Shown here: positions 44,593 to 53,649 of the stretch, piece after piece
Position numbering within the stretch: the stretch's first letter is position 1
Layout of the letters: each line of letters begins with the position of its first letter
Origin: Microbulbifer halophilus
Lineage (GTDB): Bacteria > Pseudomonadota > Gammaproteobacteria > Pseudomonadales > Cellvibrionaceae
Assembly (NCBI RefSeq): GCF_026183675.1
Contig: NZ_JAPIVK010000030.1
Location: 1 to 63,617, forward strand
Length of the DNA stretch: 63,617 nucleotides
Direction of reading: 5' to 3'
Position numbers and translations under genes: made by a program
Notes under the pieces: model-generated
What the model was told of the DNA's origin: nothing
The model's database searches: none
The model's input: only the letters and a program-made list of their open reading frames with translations

Positions 44593-47500
44593 CTAGATTC
44601 CACTCAAACCAACGCGGGTAATCTGCACCACCCATTCCACAATCGCTTTGGCCTGGTCCATACCGCCGCCAGTCGCTTTGCACTCCTTAAACATCATCGG
44701 TAATAACTGCTTGCGAATATCGGCTTCGATATTCTGCGGGTTGATCGAGTTCTCGGCTACGGATTTTTCCACGATTTCATCGATCACAAATGCCAGTTTT
44801 ACCCACTTGTCCACAACCTGGTTGTCCGTGACCGAAAACACTTGGGGCAGTGTCTTCTTGAATATGCCAAAGTAAGCCTGTGCATGCCGGTTGCCAGTAA
44901 AGACGTCCGGAATATCGTCGAGACGGCGCTCCCGTACCTGCTGCTCAAATTCTCGGAACAGCATGTACTGCTTGAGCGGGTGATCGAACAGTTTTTCCGC
45001 CTCCTCAATGGCCTGGCGCAGCAGCTTGGAGAAGGCCTCCTGTGCATAGGGATCGTCGCGCAGTTCCTGTTCGATAGTCCTGGCGACGCGGGTTTTGATG
45101 ATGTCGGTCTCGTTGCGGGTCTTTTCTTCGCTCCAATCTTCGGGCCGTTGCTTTTGCCCCATCTTGCCGACCTCATACACGCCGTCGGGTTCCTTCACCT
45201 CCACGCCTACGACATGCTTGTCCAGCAGTTTTTTTACTTGCTCGGCGTACTCGTCGTAGCTGACGGTTTCCCCGGCATCCTGTTTGACCAGCTGGCGCAG
45301 GCTCGAGAATTGTTTAACCGTTTCCTTGTAATGTCGGTGGTCCGCATCCGTGAAACTCTTGTCTTCAAAGAAGGTGGCCGATTGCAGGGCCACTTTTAGA
45401 CAGCCGGCGAACTCAGTAAGCGCTTCATAGAAGTCCTCCCGAACTTTGAGGTGTACATCCACGAGTTCGCCCGCGCGCTCCTCGACCCTGGGAACCAGAA
45501 CCTGACGCAATTGCTCGATATCATTCTTGTTCTTCACGTCGGCGAAGATTGCCCACAGGTTCTTGTACAGCATTGGCAACCGTTTGTACTCGGTGCTCAT
45601 TTGGCTGTAGAGGCCGGCGATATCATTGATGTCGTAGCCGCCCTGAGTGCGCGAGGCAAGGTCCTGATACTTGGCGATGGTGGTATCCAGCTCGGCAAGG
45701 ATGCCGCGATAGTCAATTAGCAGGCCAAACTTCTTCTTTGGGTGCAGGCGGTTGACCCGCGCTATGGCCTGTATCAGGTTGTGCTCCTTCAACGGCTTGT
45801 CGATATACAGCACGGTATTCTTGGGCTCATCGAAGCCGGTCAGCAGCTTGTCTACCACGATCAGCATCTTGAGCGATTCGTCTTGGTCAAAGCGCTCAAT
45901 CAGTGCTCTCGTGTAGGCTTGCTCGTCCGTGGAGCCCACATTCTCCTTCCACCATTTCTGCACTTCCGGCACAGTGGATTCATCCACATCGGTATTGCCC
46001 TCGCGGCTATCCGGCGGGCTCATCACCACCGCCGAGTCAAACAGCCCGGCTTCGTCCAGATACTGCTTGTACTTGATGGCCGAGGCCTTGCTGTTGCAGG
46101 CCAGCTGCCCTTTCAACCCTTCGTCGATGTTCTTGACAAAGTGGTTGGAAATGTCCAGAGCTATCATGCGAATGCGGTCATCGGCGTTGTAGATCTGTCC
46201 CTTCTTGGCGAACTTCTTCTTGAGATCGGTTTTTTGCTCCTCTGTCAGACCCTCGGTGATGCGATCGAACCAGCTGTCGATCGCGCGCGCATTCACGTCC
46301 AGATCCGGAATGCGCTCCTCATACAGCAGCGGGGTAACTGTCCGGTCCTCCACCGCGCGCTGCATGGTATAGGCGTGAACTATGGGGCCGAACTTATTGG
46401 TGGTCTTGTCATTCTTCAGTAGCGGTGTGCCGGTAAAGGCGACAAAGGCGGCATTGGGTAGTGCCTGTTTCATGCGGATATGATTCTCGCCGCCCTGGCT
46501 GCGGTGGCCCTCGTCGATAAGGACGATGATATCCGGGCTGCTATTGACGCACTCCGGCAACTTGGTGGCGCTGTTAAATTTCTGGATCAGAGAAAAGATA
46601 ATCCGTTCGCTGCCCTTGGCTATCTGCTCCGCCAGCCGTTTCCCGGAGGTTACCATGGCGGCTTCCATGCCTTTCTTCCCCGACAGCTCGCCGCCGGAGG
46701 CGAAGGTCTTGCTCAGCTGGCTTTCCAGGTCCACCCGGTCGGTGACCACCACAATGCGGCACAGCTTCAGCGCGTCGTGCAATATCAGAGTCTTACTCAG
46801 GAACACCATGGTAAAGGACTTGCCAGAACCGGTGGTGTGCCAGATCACGCCGCCCTTTCTGCTCCCTCTCCCTCCGGGAGAGGGCTCAAAGGTGTTGATG
46901 CGCTCGATCAGGCGCTTGATGCCGAAAACCTGCTGATAGCGGGCGACAACCTTGCCCGCCTTCTTGTCGAACAGGGTAAAGAAACGGATCATCTCCAGCA
47001 GGCGTGCGGGCTGCAGCAGGCTGATCAGCAACTGATCCTGCCCGGTTACGGCCAGATTGCCCCCCGCGATCAGGGTCTGGTACCAATCCAGGTCGCGGGG
47101 ATTGCGGTGGCTGAACAGTGAAACCATCTGATCCTGCGTGAGCTTCTGGTTCTTTACCGCCAGCATTTCCGCATCGGAGATATCCTCCTCGCGCCACAAG
47201 GCCCAGAATTTGGTCGGCGTGCCGCAGGTGCCATAGCGCCCGTCTGCGCCGTTGATCGACAGCAGTAACTGGCTGTAGGCGAACAGCAGCGGAATCTCGT
47301 CGTGGCGTTGGTTGCGCAGACTTTGGGAGATGCCCTCGTCGATTGTGGGGCCCTTGTTGGCGTTGCCATCCGGCCGCTTGGCCTCGATCACTACCAGCGG
47401 GATGCCGTTCACGAAGCACACGATATCCGGGCGGCGAGCCTCGACGCCGCCTGACCGCGTAACCCGAAACTCCTCGGTAAACACAAAGCTGTTATTGGCC

Positions 47501-47883
47501 GGGTTCTGCCAGTCAATCAGGGCGATAGTGGGGTTGGCTTTTTTGCCGTCAACGAACTCGGTAACCGAAATGCCGTACAGCAGGTGGTTGTACAGCCGCT
47601 CGTTGGCGGTCAACAGACCTTCATTCAGCGCCGGGCTGCACACCTCGGCGATCAAGTTGTCGAGGGCTTTGCCCGACAAGGCCTGTTCGCGGCCGGCAAA
47701 GACAAAACGGCGCTTTTGCAGTTCCGCGCGCAGCAGGTCGCGCAGCACCACCTCGTCCTGCTTGCCGCCGCGCGCGCCCAATGCCTGTGCGGGAGGAAGG
47801 AAAGACCATCCCAGGTTGTTCAGCAGCGCCAGCGCCGGGAGCTTTGCGCTGTATTCCTCCTGGAATTTGGGGCTGGGGTTCAT
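44593..47883 (-). CDS. hsdR: type I restriction enzyme, R subunit
   Basis: The 1096-residue motor-nuclease has an N-terminal PD-(D/E)XK nuclease (RRPDIVCFVNGIPLVVIEAKRP). Helicase motifs follow: I HTTGSGKSFTM near residue 350, Ia VVVTDRVDLESQL, II LIDEGHRSQGG, III AFTGTPLL, and VI AIARVNR after LLTGFDEPKNTVLYIDKPL. It cuts DNA that the HsdMS complex finds unmethylated. The start overlaps the stop of the upstream AlbA-domain gene by 4 bp. Just before motif I the peptide EPSPGGRGSRKGG is encoded by a shortened family C palindrome inserted in frame. Confidence 0.95.
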   Translation of the reverse strand: MNPSPKFQEEYSAKLPALALLNNLGWSFLPPAQALGARGGKQDEVVLRDLLRAELQKRRFVFAGREQALSGKALDNLIAEVCSPALNEGLLTANERLYNHLLYGISVTEFVDGKKANPTIALIDWQNPANNSFVFTEEFRVTRSGGVEARRPDIVCFVNGIPLVVIEAKRPDGNANKGPTIDEGISQSLRNQRHDEIPLLFAYSQLLLSINGADGRYGTCGTPTKFWALWREEDISDAEMLAVKNQKLTQDQMVSLFSHRNPRDLDWYQTLIAGGNLAVTGQDQLLISLLQPARLLEMIRFFTLFDKKAGKVVARYQQVFGIKRLIERINTFEPSPGGRGSRKGGVIWHTTGSGKSFTMVFLSKTLILHDALKLCRIVVVTDRVDLESQLSKTFASGGELSGKKGMEAAMVTSGKRLAEQIAKGSERIIFSLIQKFNSATKLPECVNSSPDIIVLIDEGHRSQGGENHIRMKQALPNAAFVAFTGTPLLKNDKTTNKFGPIVHAYTMQRAVEDRTVTPLLYEERIPDLDVNARAIDSWFDRITEGLTEEQKTDLKKKFAKKGQIYNADDRIRMIALDISNHFVKNIDEGLKGQLACNSKASAIKYKQYLDEAGLFDSAVVMSPPDSREGNTDVDESTVPEVQKWWKENVGSTDEQAYTRALIERFDQDESLKMLIVVDKLLTGFDEPKNTVLYIDKPLKEHNLIQAIARVNRLHPKKKFGLLIDYRGILAELDTTIAKYQDLASRTQGGYDINDIAGLYSQMSTEYKRLPMLYKNLWAIFADVKNKNDIEQLRQVLVPRVEERAGELVDVHLKVREDFYEALTEFAGCLKVALQSATFFEDKSFTDADHRHYKETVKQFSSLRQLVKQDAGETVSYDEYAEQVKKLLDKHVVGVEVKEPDGVYEVGKMGQKQRPEDWSEEKTRNETDIIKTRVARTIEQELRDDPYAQEAFSKLLRQAIEEAEKLFDHPLKQYMLFREFEQQVRERRLDDIPDVFTGNRHAQAYFGIFKKTLPQVFSVTDNQVVDKWVKLAFVIDEIVEKSVAENSINPQNIEADIRKQLLPMMFKECKATGGGMDQAKAIVEWVVQITRVGLSGI
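46863..46883. repeat. family C palindrome inside hsdR
   Basis: CCCTCTCCC-TCC-GGGAGAGGG lies within the hsdR coding sequence and is read as SPGGRG on the minus strand. It is the only unit of this family found inside a gene here. Confidence 0.7.
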
Positions 47884-49787
47884 AGGTCTACTCCCTGTTG
47901 GCGCAGCCAGGCGCGTCCGGCCTCGGTGGTTACATAGGCTTGGTCGGGATGATTGATAACCTCGGGATGAAGGTAATCCAGCAGCCCCTGTGCTCTCAGC
48001 TCGGTGAGGTGCCCGCTCTTCAAGTGCGTGACTTTCCGGTCAAGCAAAGTTGCGAGCGACTCGGCTGTCTGGGGTTGCAGGGCGCAAAGCCATAGGACAA
48101 CAGGCCAGAGTTTGTTCTGGCGGGCCTTCGGCGTCAGCGCTGCAATGCGCCGGCGCAAGGCTTGCGGAAGGTCACTCGCATTTGCCCTGAGGTCACTCGC
48201 ATTTGCCTCGAGGTCACTCGTATTTGACTCGAGCTCACTCGCATTTGCATCCGGCTCACTGCCATCAAAGAGAGGCAGAGGGGATAGTCGGGCGAGCTCG
48301 TAGTAGGTTGCTGGCCCCGCCCCGCCTTTTAGCAACAGATGTCGCTGGTGGTGCAGGCGGCCCAGAACCTGGCTCGCGGACAGGGTATCCAGGCCGGTTA
48401 CGGACCGCAGGGCAGCGTTATCTACCGCTCCTGTCTCCCTGGCCAGAATCAGCGCCTTGGCCTCATCGTCCGAAAGCTGTAGGTGGTTGAACTGCCGCAG
48501 CCAGGCCAGCTGTTCCTCACCCAGGAGTTGGTGCAGCAGGTAAACCGCGGAAAACTGGTTGGCGAAGGTATCGCTGGAGAACACCGGCGCAGTCAGGCCG
48601 GCCTGATCCAGCAGGCGCCGCATGGTGCGGATACCGGATCCCTTGGTTTCGGCGAACTCCAGGTCGTAGAGCACGGCGGCGAGAATGGGGTTGCGCAGGG
48701 CGGAGCCCATTTCGCCCAGCAGGGCCTCGGGCTTCAGGGAATAGCCAGTGTTGCGAACTTCCAGCCGGTTGCTGTAGCGCACCACCAGTGTCGGCTGGTT
48801 GACCTGGTAATCGCGGTGCATCACTGCGTTCACAATGGCCTCGCGGATCACCTTTTGCGGCACCAGCGGCTGGTCGGAGCGTTGGGTTTCGCCCTCCCGC
48901 AGCCGGAAGTGGCGCGGCATGTCGTCGAGAATGGCCGCTTCCAGGCGCGGGATCAGCCGCAGCAGCGGCTCGCGGAAGTCGATGGTGGTGGCGAAGCGCT
49001 GCTCCGGGTCTTCCACCCACTGGGTGCCCTGGATGCGCACGTAATCCACGCGCACCGCGGGCAACAGGCGTCTCAGTGAGAGCGGCTTGCCCAGTAGAAG
49101 CAGGCCGGCCAGGTTGGGTTTCCATTGATCGTTCACACGCTTGACCAGGTTCAGCGCGCGCAGCATCTCCCGGTCTTCTGCCTTGAGTTCCTCCGCGTGG
49201 GGGCGCACCTTCTCCCGCAGCTTGCGGTAAAGCTCGATGGCCGCCGGGTCCAGGTCGTCCCACCCGGCATCTCCAAGCACAACCTGCTCAAAACTCGTGC
49301 CGCTCTTGGCGAGCAAAATGGGTTCGAGATCCGCTTGGGTACACTCATAATCCCCGTTGAGGCCACGTCGCCAAACGCCGGTTTTTCTCTTGTTCTTGCT
49401 GTCGAATTTACCCTTGAAACTGCAGGGCTTGGCGGCGGGCTCCAGTTCCGGCACAAACACGACCGCTATGCGCTGGCCTTCGATGTTGCCGACCTCGCAC
49501 TGAACCGCGACAGGCTGCTCAAACTGGTCCCGACAATTGCTTTGCAAGGCATTTAACAGCTTGTCCGTATCCTCGATACCCGACAACCAGTAAGTATCGT
49601 GGGTCTCATCCGGCTCACTAACCCCAAGCAGCAGATAGCCGCCGCCGAGACCGGGTTCGTTGGCGAAGGCACAGACCGTTTGCATCACCGAGGCGCCTAT
49701 ATCCCGGGCGCGTTTGGCTTCAATGCGGGGATGTTCGTCCAGTTGCCGCAGCTCTTGCAGTAGCCGTTCCGGGGTTGTATTCAGCAA
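47880..49787 (-). CDS. AlbA_2/Schlafen-type ATP-binding protein of the restriction operon
   Basis: The 635-residue protein has an N-terminal AlbA_2 (Schlafen-like) domain (EAKRARDIGASVMQTVCAFANEPGLGGGYLLLGVSE). A GHKL-type ATP-binding domain follows (VIREAIVNAVMHRDYQVNQPTLVVRYSNRLEVRNTGYSL, then GIRTMRRLL). Winged-helix segments lie in the C-terminal third. A low-complexity linker of repeated ANASDL units (about residues 509-540) precedes the last domain. Proteins of this kind are frequent companions of type I restriction genes; the molecular role is unknown. It overlaps hsdR by 4 bp and starts 46 bp after the mcrC stop. Confidence 0.85.
   Translation of the reverse strand: MLNTTPERLLQELRQLDEHPRIEAKRARDIGASVMQTVCAFANEPGLGGGYLLLGVSEPDETHDTYWLSGIEDTDKLLNALQSNCRDQFEQPVAVQCEVGNIEGQRIAVVFVPELEPAAKPCSFKGKFDSKNKRKTGVWRRGLNGDYECTQADLEPILLAKSGTSFEQVVLGDAGWDDLDPAAIELYRKLREKVRPHAEELKAEDREMLRALNLVKRVNDQWKPNLAGLLLLGKPLSLRRLLPAVRVDYVRIQGTQWVEDPEQRFATTIDFREPLLRLIPRLEAAILDDMPRHFRLREGETQRSDQPLVPQKVIREAIVNAVMHRDYQVNQPTLVVRYSNRLEVRNTGYSLKPEALLGEMGSALRNPILAAVLYDLEFAETKGSGIRTMRRLLDQAGLTAPVFSSDTFANQFSAVYLLHQLLGEEQLAWLRQFNHLQLSDDEAKALILARETGAVDNAALRSVTGLDTLSASQVLGRLHHQRHLLLKGGAGPATYYELARLSPLPLFDGSEPDANASELESNTSDLEANASDLRANASDLPQALRRRIAALTPKARQNKLWPVVLWLCALQPQTAESLATLLDRKVTHLKSGHLTELRAQGLLDYLHPEVINHPDQAYVTTEAGRAWLRQQGVDL
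48169..48262. repeat. tandem 21-bp repeat inside the AlbA-domain gene
   Basis: About four copies of a 21-bp unit with core GGTCACTCGCATTTG vary by a few bases each. They are translated on the minus strand as successive ANASDL/ESNTSDL units. Being a multiple of three, copy-number change would keep the frame. Confidence 0.8.
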
Positions 49788-49833
49788 ATTAGACTCCGCG
49801 TGAGTTTGGCCGCTTCCATGAGTTTATAACAGG

Positions 49834-51165
49834 TTACACCGCTTCCCGGTCAACACATGCCCGCAGGCCGGGAAAGTTTTCCAGCCATGCTCCTGGAACC
49901 AGCTGCCGCCGTTTCAAGTCGAACGGCAGCGCCCACAGGTGCAGATCCTTGGAAAAACTGAAGCGAGGCAGCGCGGCTTGAAAATCCGCATGCGCGGGGA
50001 AAATCAACGCCATGTGCCCGGCGCCATTCATATACTGCTGGCCGTAGGCGTAGAGCTGGTACATATCCGCCTGGCTCAGGTTGTACTTCGAGTCACTGCT
50101 CGCGAGCTTGTTGTCGAGTAGCTTCCACTTGCTATCCATCACCGACGCAACGGGTGCCAACCCCGGCAAACATGTTTCCAGCAACAGGTCGGGCCTCAGC
50201 TGAAACCAGCCGCGCTCAAGCGGCGCGCCTTCAGGCTTGTGTCGAAGCAGGTGCTTATTGCAAGCCTGGGTGCGCAGCCGGCTATAGGGGGCCAGCTGCC
50301 GCTTCAGCCAGTGCGCCACATAGTTCTCAAACAGGCGCTCCATCGGGAACAGCAGCGCGATACCGCGATGCCGGCCCCGCTGAAAGCTGGGGTTAAGCTT
50401 TTCCAGGATCAGCGCACACCAGGGTTTCACGGCGTCATAGGTTTGCATCAGCTTGCCCGATTGCCACTTGGGCAGATCGGCTAGCGGATTGTGACAGGGC
50501 GCTATCTCTATCATCTGGTGCGCCAGCTCGTTGGCGAGCCGCCAGTTGTCCGGGTTGCGCGTCAATTTGAGCACTCCATCCAGCGCGGTCTTCAACAGCC
50601 GGTTTTCGATGCGCTGCGGACTGTAGATATCGTGCTGGATGTGAAACCAGGTGGCCCTGTCCGGCGTCTGGCGGCTCTGCCGCGTCTGGTCCAGGCGCCC
50701 GCGGATAAAGCGGCTCTCCTCTTCCACCCGCTGGTAGTCGAAGCGCAAGCCGTGGCGCACCAGCTGGCTCAATTGATCGAGAAACTGGGTAAAAATCCAC
50801 TCGTGCAGCGGTGTGCGCAAGCGCTGCAGGCTGGCAGCATCCGCCTCGCGCGACTTCAGCTGCAAGCTGGTCAGCAGCATCTCGCGCAGCAGCCGGCGGT
50901 TTTCAAGCGCCTGCGCCGGCGAGGGAAGCTGACGCTGGGTCTTGGGCAGTATCTCTATGCACTCGCCATTGGGGCTCTGCAGGTAGCCTACATAACTCCC
51001 GAGTTTCACACTGTTGCGGCCGCTCCCGCTCAGCAGCCCGCTCTGTTGCTTTTGCTGCAGTTCCAGCAGCCAGTTCAACGTGGCCTCCGAGACAAAGCCC
51101 AGATCCAGGCTGGCCGCGCCGTCGCACCGGCTACTCAGGGTGGCGTATTCGCGGACCTGAATCAT
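49834..51165 (-). CDS. mcrC: McrC, nuclease subunit of the McrBC modified-DNA restriction system
   Basis: The 443-residue protein has an N-terminal McrB-interacting region with the family signature VGYLQSPNGECIEILPK. A C-terminal PD-(D/E)XK nuclease holds QLRPDLLLETCL followed by VMDSKWKLLD, where the D...DxK residues bind metal. McrC stimulates the McrB GTPase and cuts DNA carrying modified cytosine or other marks. Its ATG overlaps the mcrB stop by 4 bp. Confidence 0.92.
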   Translation of the reverse strand: MIQVREYATLSSRCDGAASLDLGFVSEATLNWLLELQQKQQSGLLSGSGRNSVKLGSYVGYLQSPNGECIEILPKTQRQLPSPAQALENRRLLREMLLTSLQLKSREADAASLQRLRTPLHEWIFTQFLDQLSQLVRHGLRFDYQRVEEESRFIRGRLDQTRQSRQTPDRATWFHIQHDIYSPQRIENRLLKTALDGVLKLTRNPDNWRLANELAHQMIEIAPCHNPLADLPKWQSGKLMQTYDAVKPWCALILEKLNPSFQRGRHRGIALLFPMERLFENYVAHWLKRQLAPYSRLRTQACNKHLLRHKPEGAPLERGWFQLRPDLLLETCLPGLAPVASVMDSKWKLLDNKLASSDSKYNLSQADMYQLYAYGQQYMNGAGHMALIFPAHADFQAALPRFSFSKDLHLWALPFDLKRRQLVPGAWLENFPGLRACVDREAV

Positions 51166-53600
51166 GCTTCGGCGGCTTCTGTTTCCGGCACCGAAGCTTC
51201 TGCCGCGGTGGCGCGCGTGCCGGCCAGGATTCCGCTATAGGCTTCAGGGATTCCGAATGCCTCGGCGTTCAAGGTATAGCGCCGCTCACTGAGCTGCTCC
51301 GCATCCAAATTGGGGAAGAGGTCGGGCAAGCTCCTTTTTCCGCCCTCGTGAATAAACTGGTTCCGCTTGGATTTGGATTGATCATTCAACACCCAGCGGA
51401 TGCGCTGCCAGTCGTCGAAGAAATACTCCTGCAACAGCGGTATAATCTGCCTTTTAAAGATGCGCGTTAAGCCCGCCTCGCGTTCCTCGGCACTGGTCAT
51501 CTTGAGTAGCGGCATAAAATAGCTGTGGCCGATCAGGTGGTCGCGGTCCAGCAGTACCTCTATGCGCTGATTGATCACTGAAAGCATCTCACCTAAATCA
51601 ATGCCATGTACTAGAACGCCAGCGAGGCGCTCTGGTTCCGGTGCCATCTCGATAAAACTGAACCTGCGTCGCAGAGCCAAGTCCAGTTGCGCCAGTGATT
51701 TATCGGCGGTATTCATAGTGCCGATTACATAGACGTTTGACGGCACAGAAAAAGCATCCTTTGAATAGGGCAAAATAGCCTCTCTGGCATCCTCCGCGCC
51801 TTTGCGCTTGGATGGCTCCAATAAGGTAATCAACTCACCAAAAATTCTGGAAATATTTCCGCGATTAATCTCATCAATTATCAAGACGTAGTTCGGCTTT
51901 TCCGCTGCTTGAGGTGATCGCTCACGTAGTGCACAATCTATGGTTGGGCCCTGCTCGATTAAGTCATCTGTAGGGAGAGAATAACCTTGAGCCTTTAGCT
52001 CTGCTTTTAGATCGTTCCAATTAATCCTGTCCAGCTCATAAACGGTCTGTTGCACCAATCGTTTATTGCTATTCAACGGAAGGATATGAAAGTTAATATC
52101 TCGAAGAATCCAGTTTACATTTCTGACATGTGCATACTTGACTTCACCATCCCGAATTGCGACATCGTCAAACAAATAATTCGACGTCACGATTCCAACG
52201 GCTTGTACAGTCTCTGCGTCTTTCAGACACAGTAGTACGTCACCCGCTTGCATTCTTTCCGAGAAGTTGCGGATGGTGCTTCTGTTCTTACTTTTCAGTT
52301 GATCCCAGTAAGCCTGTTCATCATCTGTACGATCTTCGTAATCAACTGTTAGGTCGCCAGTGGAGTTCCATCCGATCCGCGCCTCGCCATTGTTGAAATA
52401 GCGCTCACGCATCTCGACCTCGTGTCGACGCCCAATGGAAATTTTCCAAATTGTGGGCGCGGTTGCCAGCCCGATAGTGTCTCCAGAATTTATTGAACGG
52501 TCTGCATCAGTGCAGATCTTCTTGAAAACACCACTCTCTACTTTGTAACGGATGTTATTGTCGTCTTCTTCTGTGTCCGCTCGAATGCCTTCAATGAAGT
52601 CTTCATATGAGAAGCTCTGATGGAAGGTGGTAAAGACGATGCGCTTTTCCCCAACAAGTTGGTCGTAACGCTGCTTAAGCGCGCTGTGGGAAAGAATGCC
52701 ATCCTGCTCATCGGACTGTTTCTGGTACCATTCGGGATCGGCAATTTTTACTGCCAAGTTGGTGGTGCTGTAGGTCTTTCCGGTACCGGGCGGGCCACAG
52801 AGGACCTGGTTAAGCGGCGTGTGACTGACCGCTACTGTTTCTTCCACATCCTCACTGCTTTTGCTCGACTTTACCGCGTCGTTGCCGGGATTGATGCCGA
52901 GCTCCTCGCTGTACAGCGCCTCCATAAACCCGAACGGCGTCAGGTTTGGATTGAAATGCTGCTTGGCGTGTGCGTAGTATTCAGACAGCAGGCGCATCCG
53001 AGCGAACGGCTGGTTGTCCTCGGGGATACCATCTTTCGGGTGACCCAGAGCTTCCAGGAAGATACCCAGGTGATTGCTGGAGGAAATCGGAATGACCTCG
53101 TCCGGGTGGTAAACGGCGAAGATTCTCAGTTTACGGCCGGCACCCATGATGTGCAGTGGCTCGACGTTTGCCTTGGAGAAAATTTCGTCTCTGTTGTCGA
53201 GCCAGCTGTAATCGCCCTTGGCATCTGCGTTGGCAATAACGCTGTGTAGCTTCAACGTGTACCTAAGTGCGCCTTCCGGTCCCAGGTGCTTCAAGCTGCG
53301 GTGGGTAAAGATGCTGCCATTCTTGTCTTTGTACAGGATGTGGCCGCGGGCGGTGCCGGGGGAATAGCGGCCCAGAGTCTTTTCCAGACCCCGCTCCAGC
53401 CACCAGCAGAAGTTGCCCTGCATGGAATCCTTGCCCATGCAGTATTGATCGAGAGTCAAGCTGCTGATTTCAGAAGCAGGAAAGCGCTCGATAAAGTTCT
53501 TATAGGCTTCGCTATCGCCCGTTCTTTTCTCGTACAGCCCGCCAACCTTTACGATCTCGCCGAGACGAGAAAATATCTCAGATGTAAAATCTAATTCCAT
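51162..53600 (-). CDS. mcrB: McrB-like AAA+ GTPase with a large inserted domain
   Basis: The 812-residue motor has an N-terminal DNA-recognition region (residues about 1-240), Walker A GPPGTGKT at 269-276, Walker B VLIIDEINRGN at 572-582 and the McrB signature GTMNTADKSLAQLDLALRRRF at about 627-647. About 170 residues are inserted between the Walker motifs (about 365-535); the segment WKISIGRRHEVEMRERYFNNGEARIGW to VGIVTSNYLFDDV looks like an EVE/PUA-type fold, a class that binds modified bases. Base composition is lower in GC here. It is followed by mcrC with a 4-bp overlap. Confidence 0.92.
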   Translation of the reverse strand: MELDFTSEIFSRLGEIVKVGGLYEKRTGDSEAYKNFIERFPASEISSLTLDQYCMGKDSMQGNFCWWLERGLEKTLGRYSPGTARGHILYKDKNGSIFTHRSLKHLGPEGALRYTLKLHSVIANADAKGDYSWLDNRDEIFSKANVEPLHIMGAGRKLRIFAVYHPDEVIPISSSNHLGIFLEALGHPKDGIPEDNQPFARMRLLSEYYAHAKQHFNPNLTPFGFMEALYSEELGINPGNDAVKSSKSSEDVEETVAVSHTPLNQVLCGPPGTGKTYSTTNLAVKIADPEWYQKQSDEQDGILSHSALKQRYDQLVGEKRIVFTTFHQSFSYEDFIEGIRADTEEDDNNIRYKVESGVFKKICTDADRSINSGDTIGLATAPTIWKISIGRRHEVEMRERYFNNGEARIGWNSTGDLTVDYEDRTDDEQAYWDQLKSKNRSTIRNFSERMQAGDVLLCLKDAETVQAVGIVTSNYLFDDVAIRDGEVKYAHVRNVNWILRDINFHILPLNSNKRLVQQTVYELDRINWNDLKAELKAQGYSLPTDDLIEQGPTIDCALRERSPQAAEKPNYVLIIDEINRGNISRIFGELITLLEPSKRKGAEDAREAILPYSKDAFSVPSNVYVIGTMNTADKSLAQLDLALRRRFSFIEMAPEPERLAGVLVHGIDLGEMLSVINQRIEVLLDRDHLIGHSYFMPLLKMTSAEEREAGLTRIFKRQIIPLLQEYFFDDWQRIRWVLNDQSKSKRNQFIHEGGKRSLPDLFPNLDAEQLSERRYTLNAEAFGIPEAYSGILAGTRATAAEASVPETEAAEA

Positions 53601-53649
53601 GTGAAATAGCCTTTATCGGGTTCATTGTTGTTTCTTGGTAGAAAACCAG

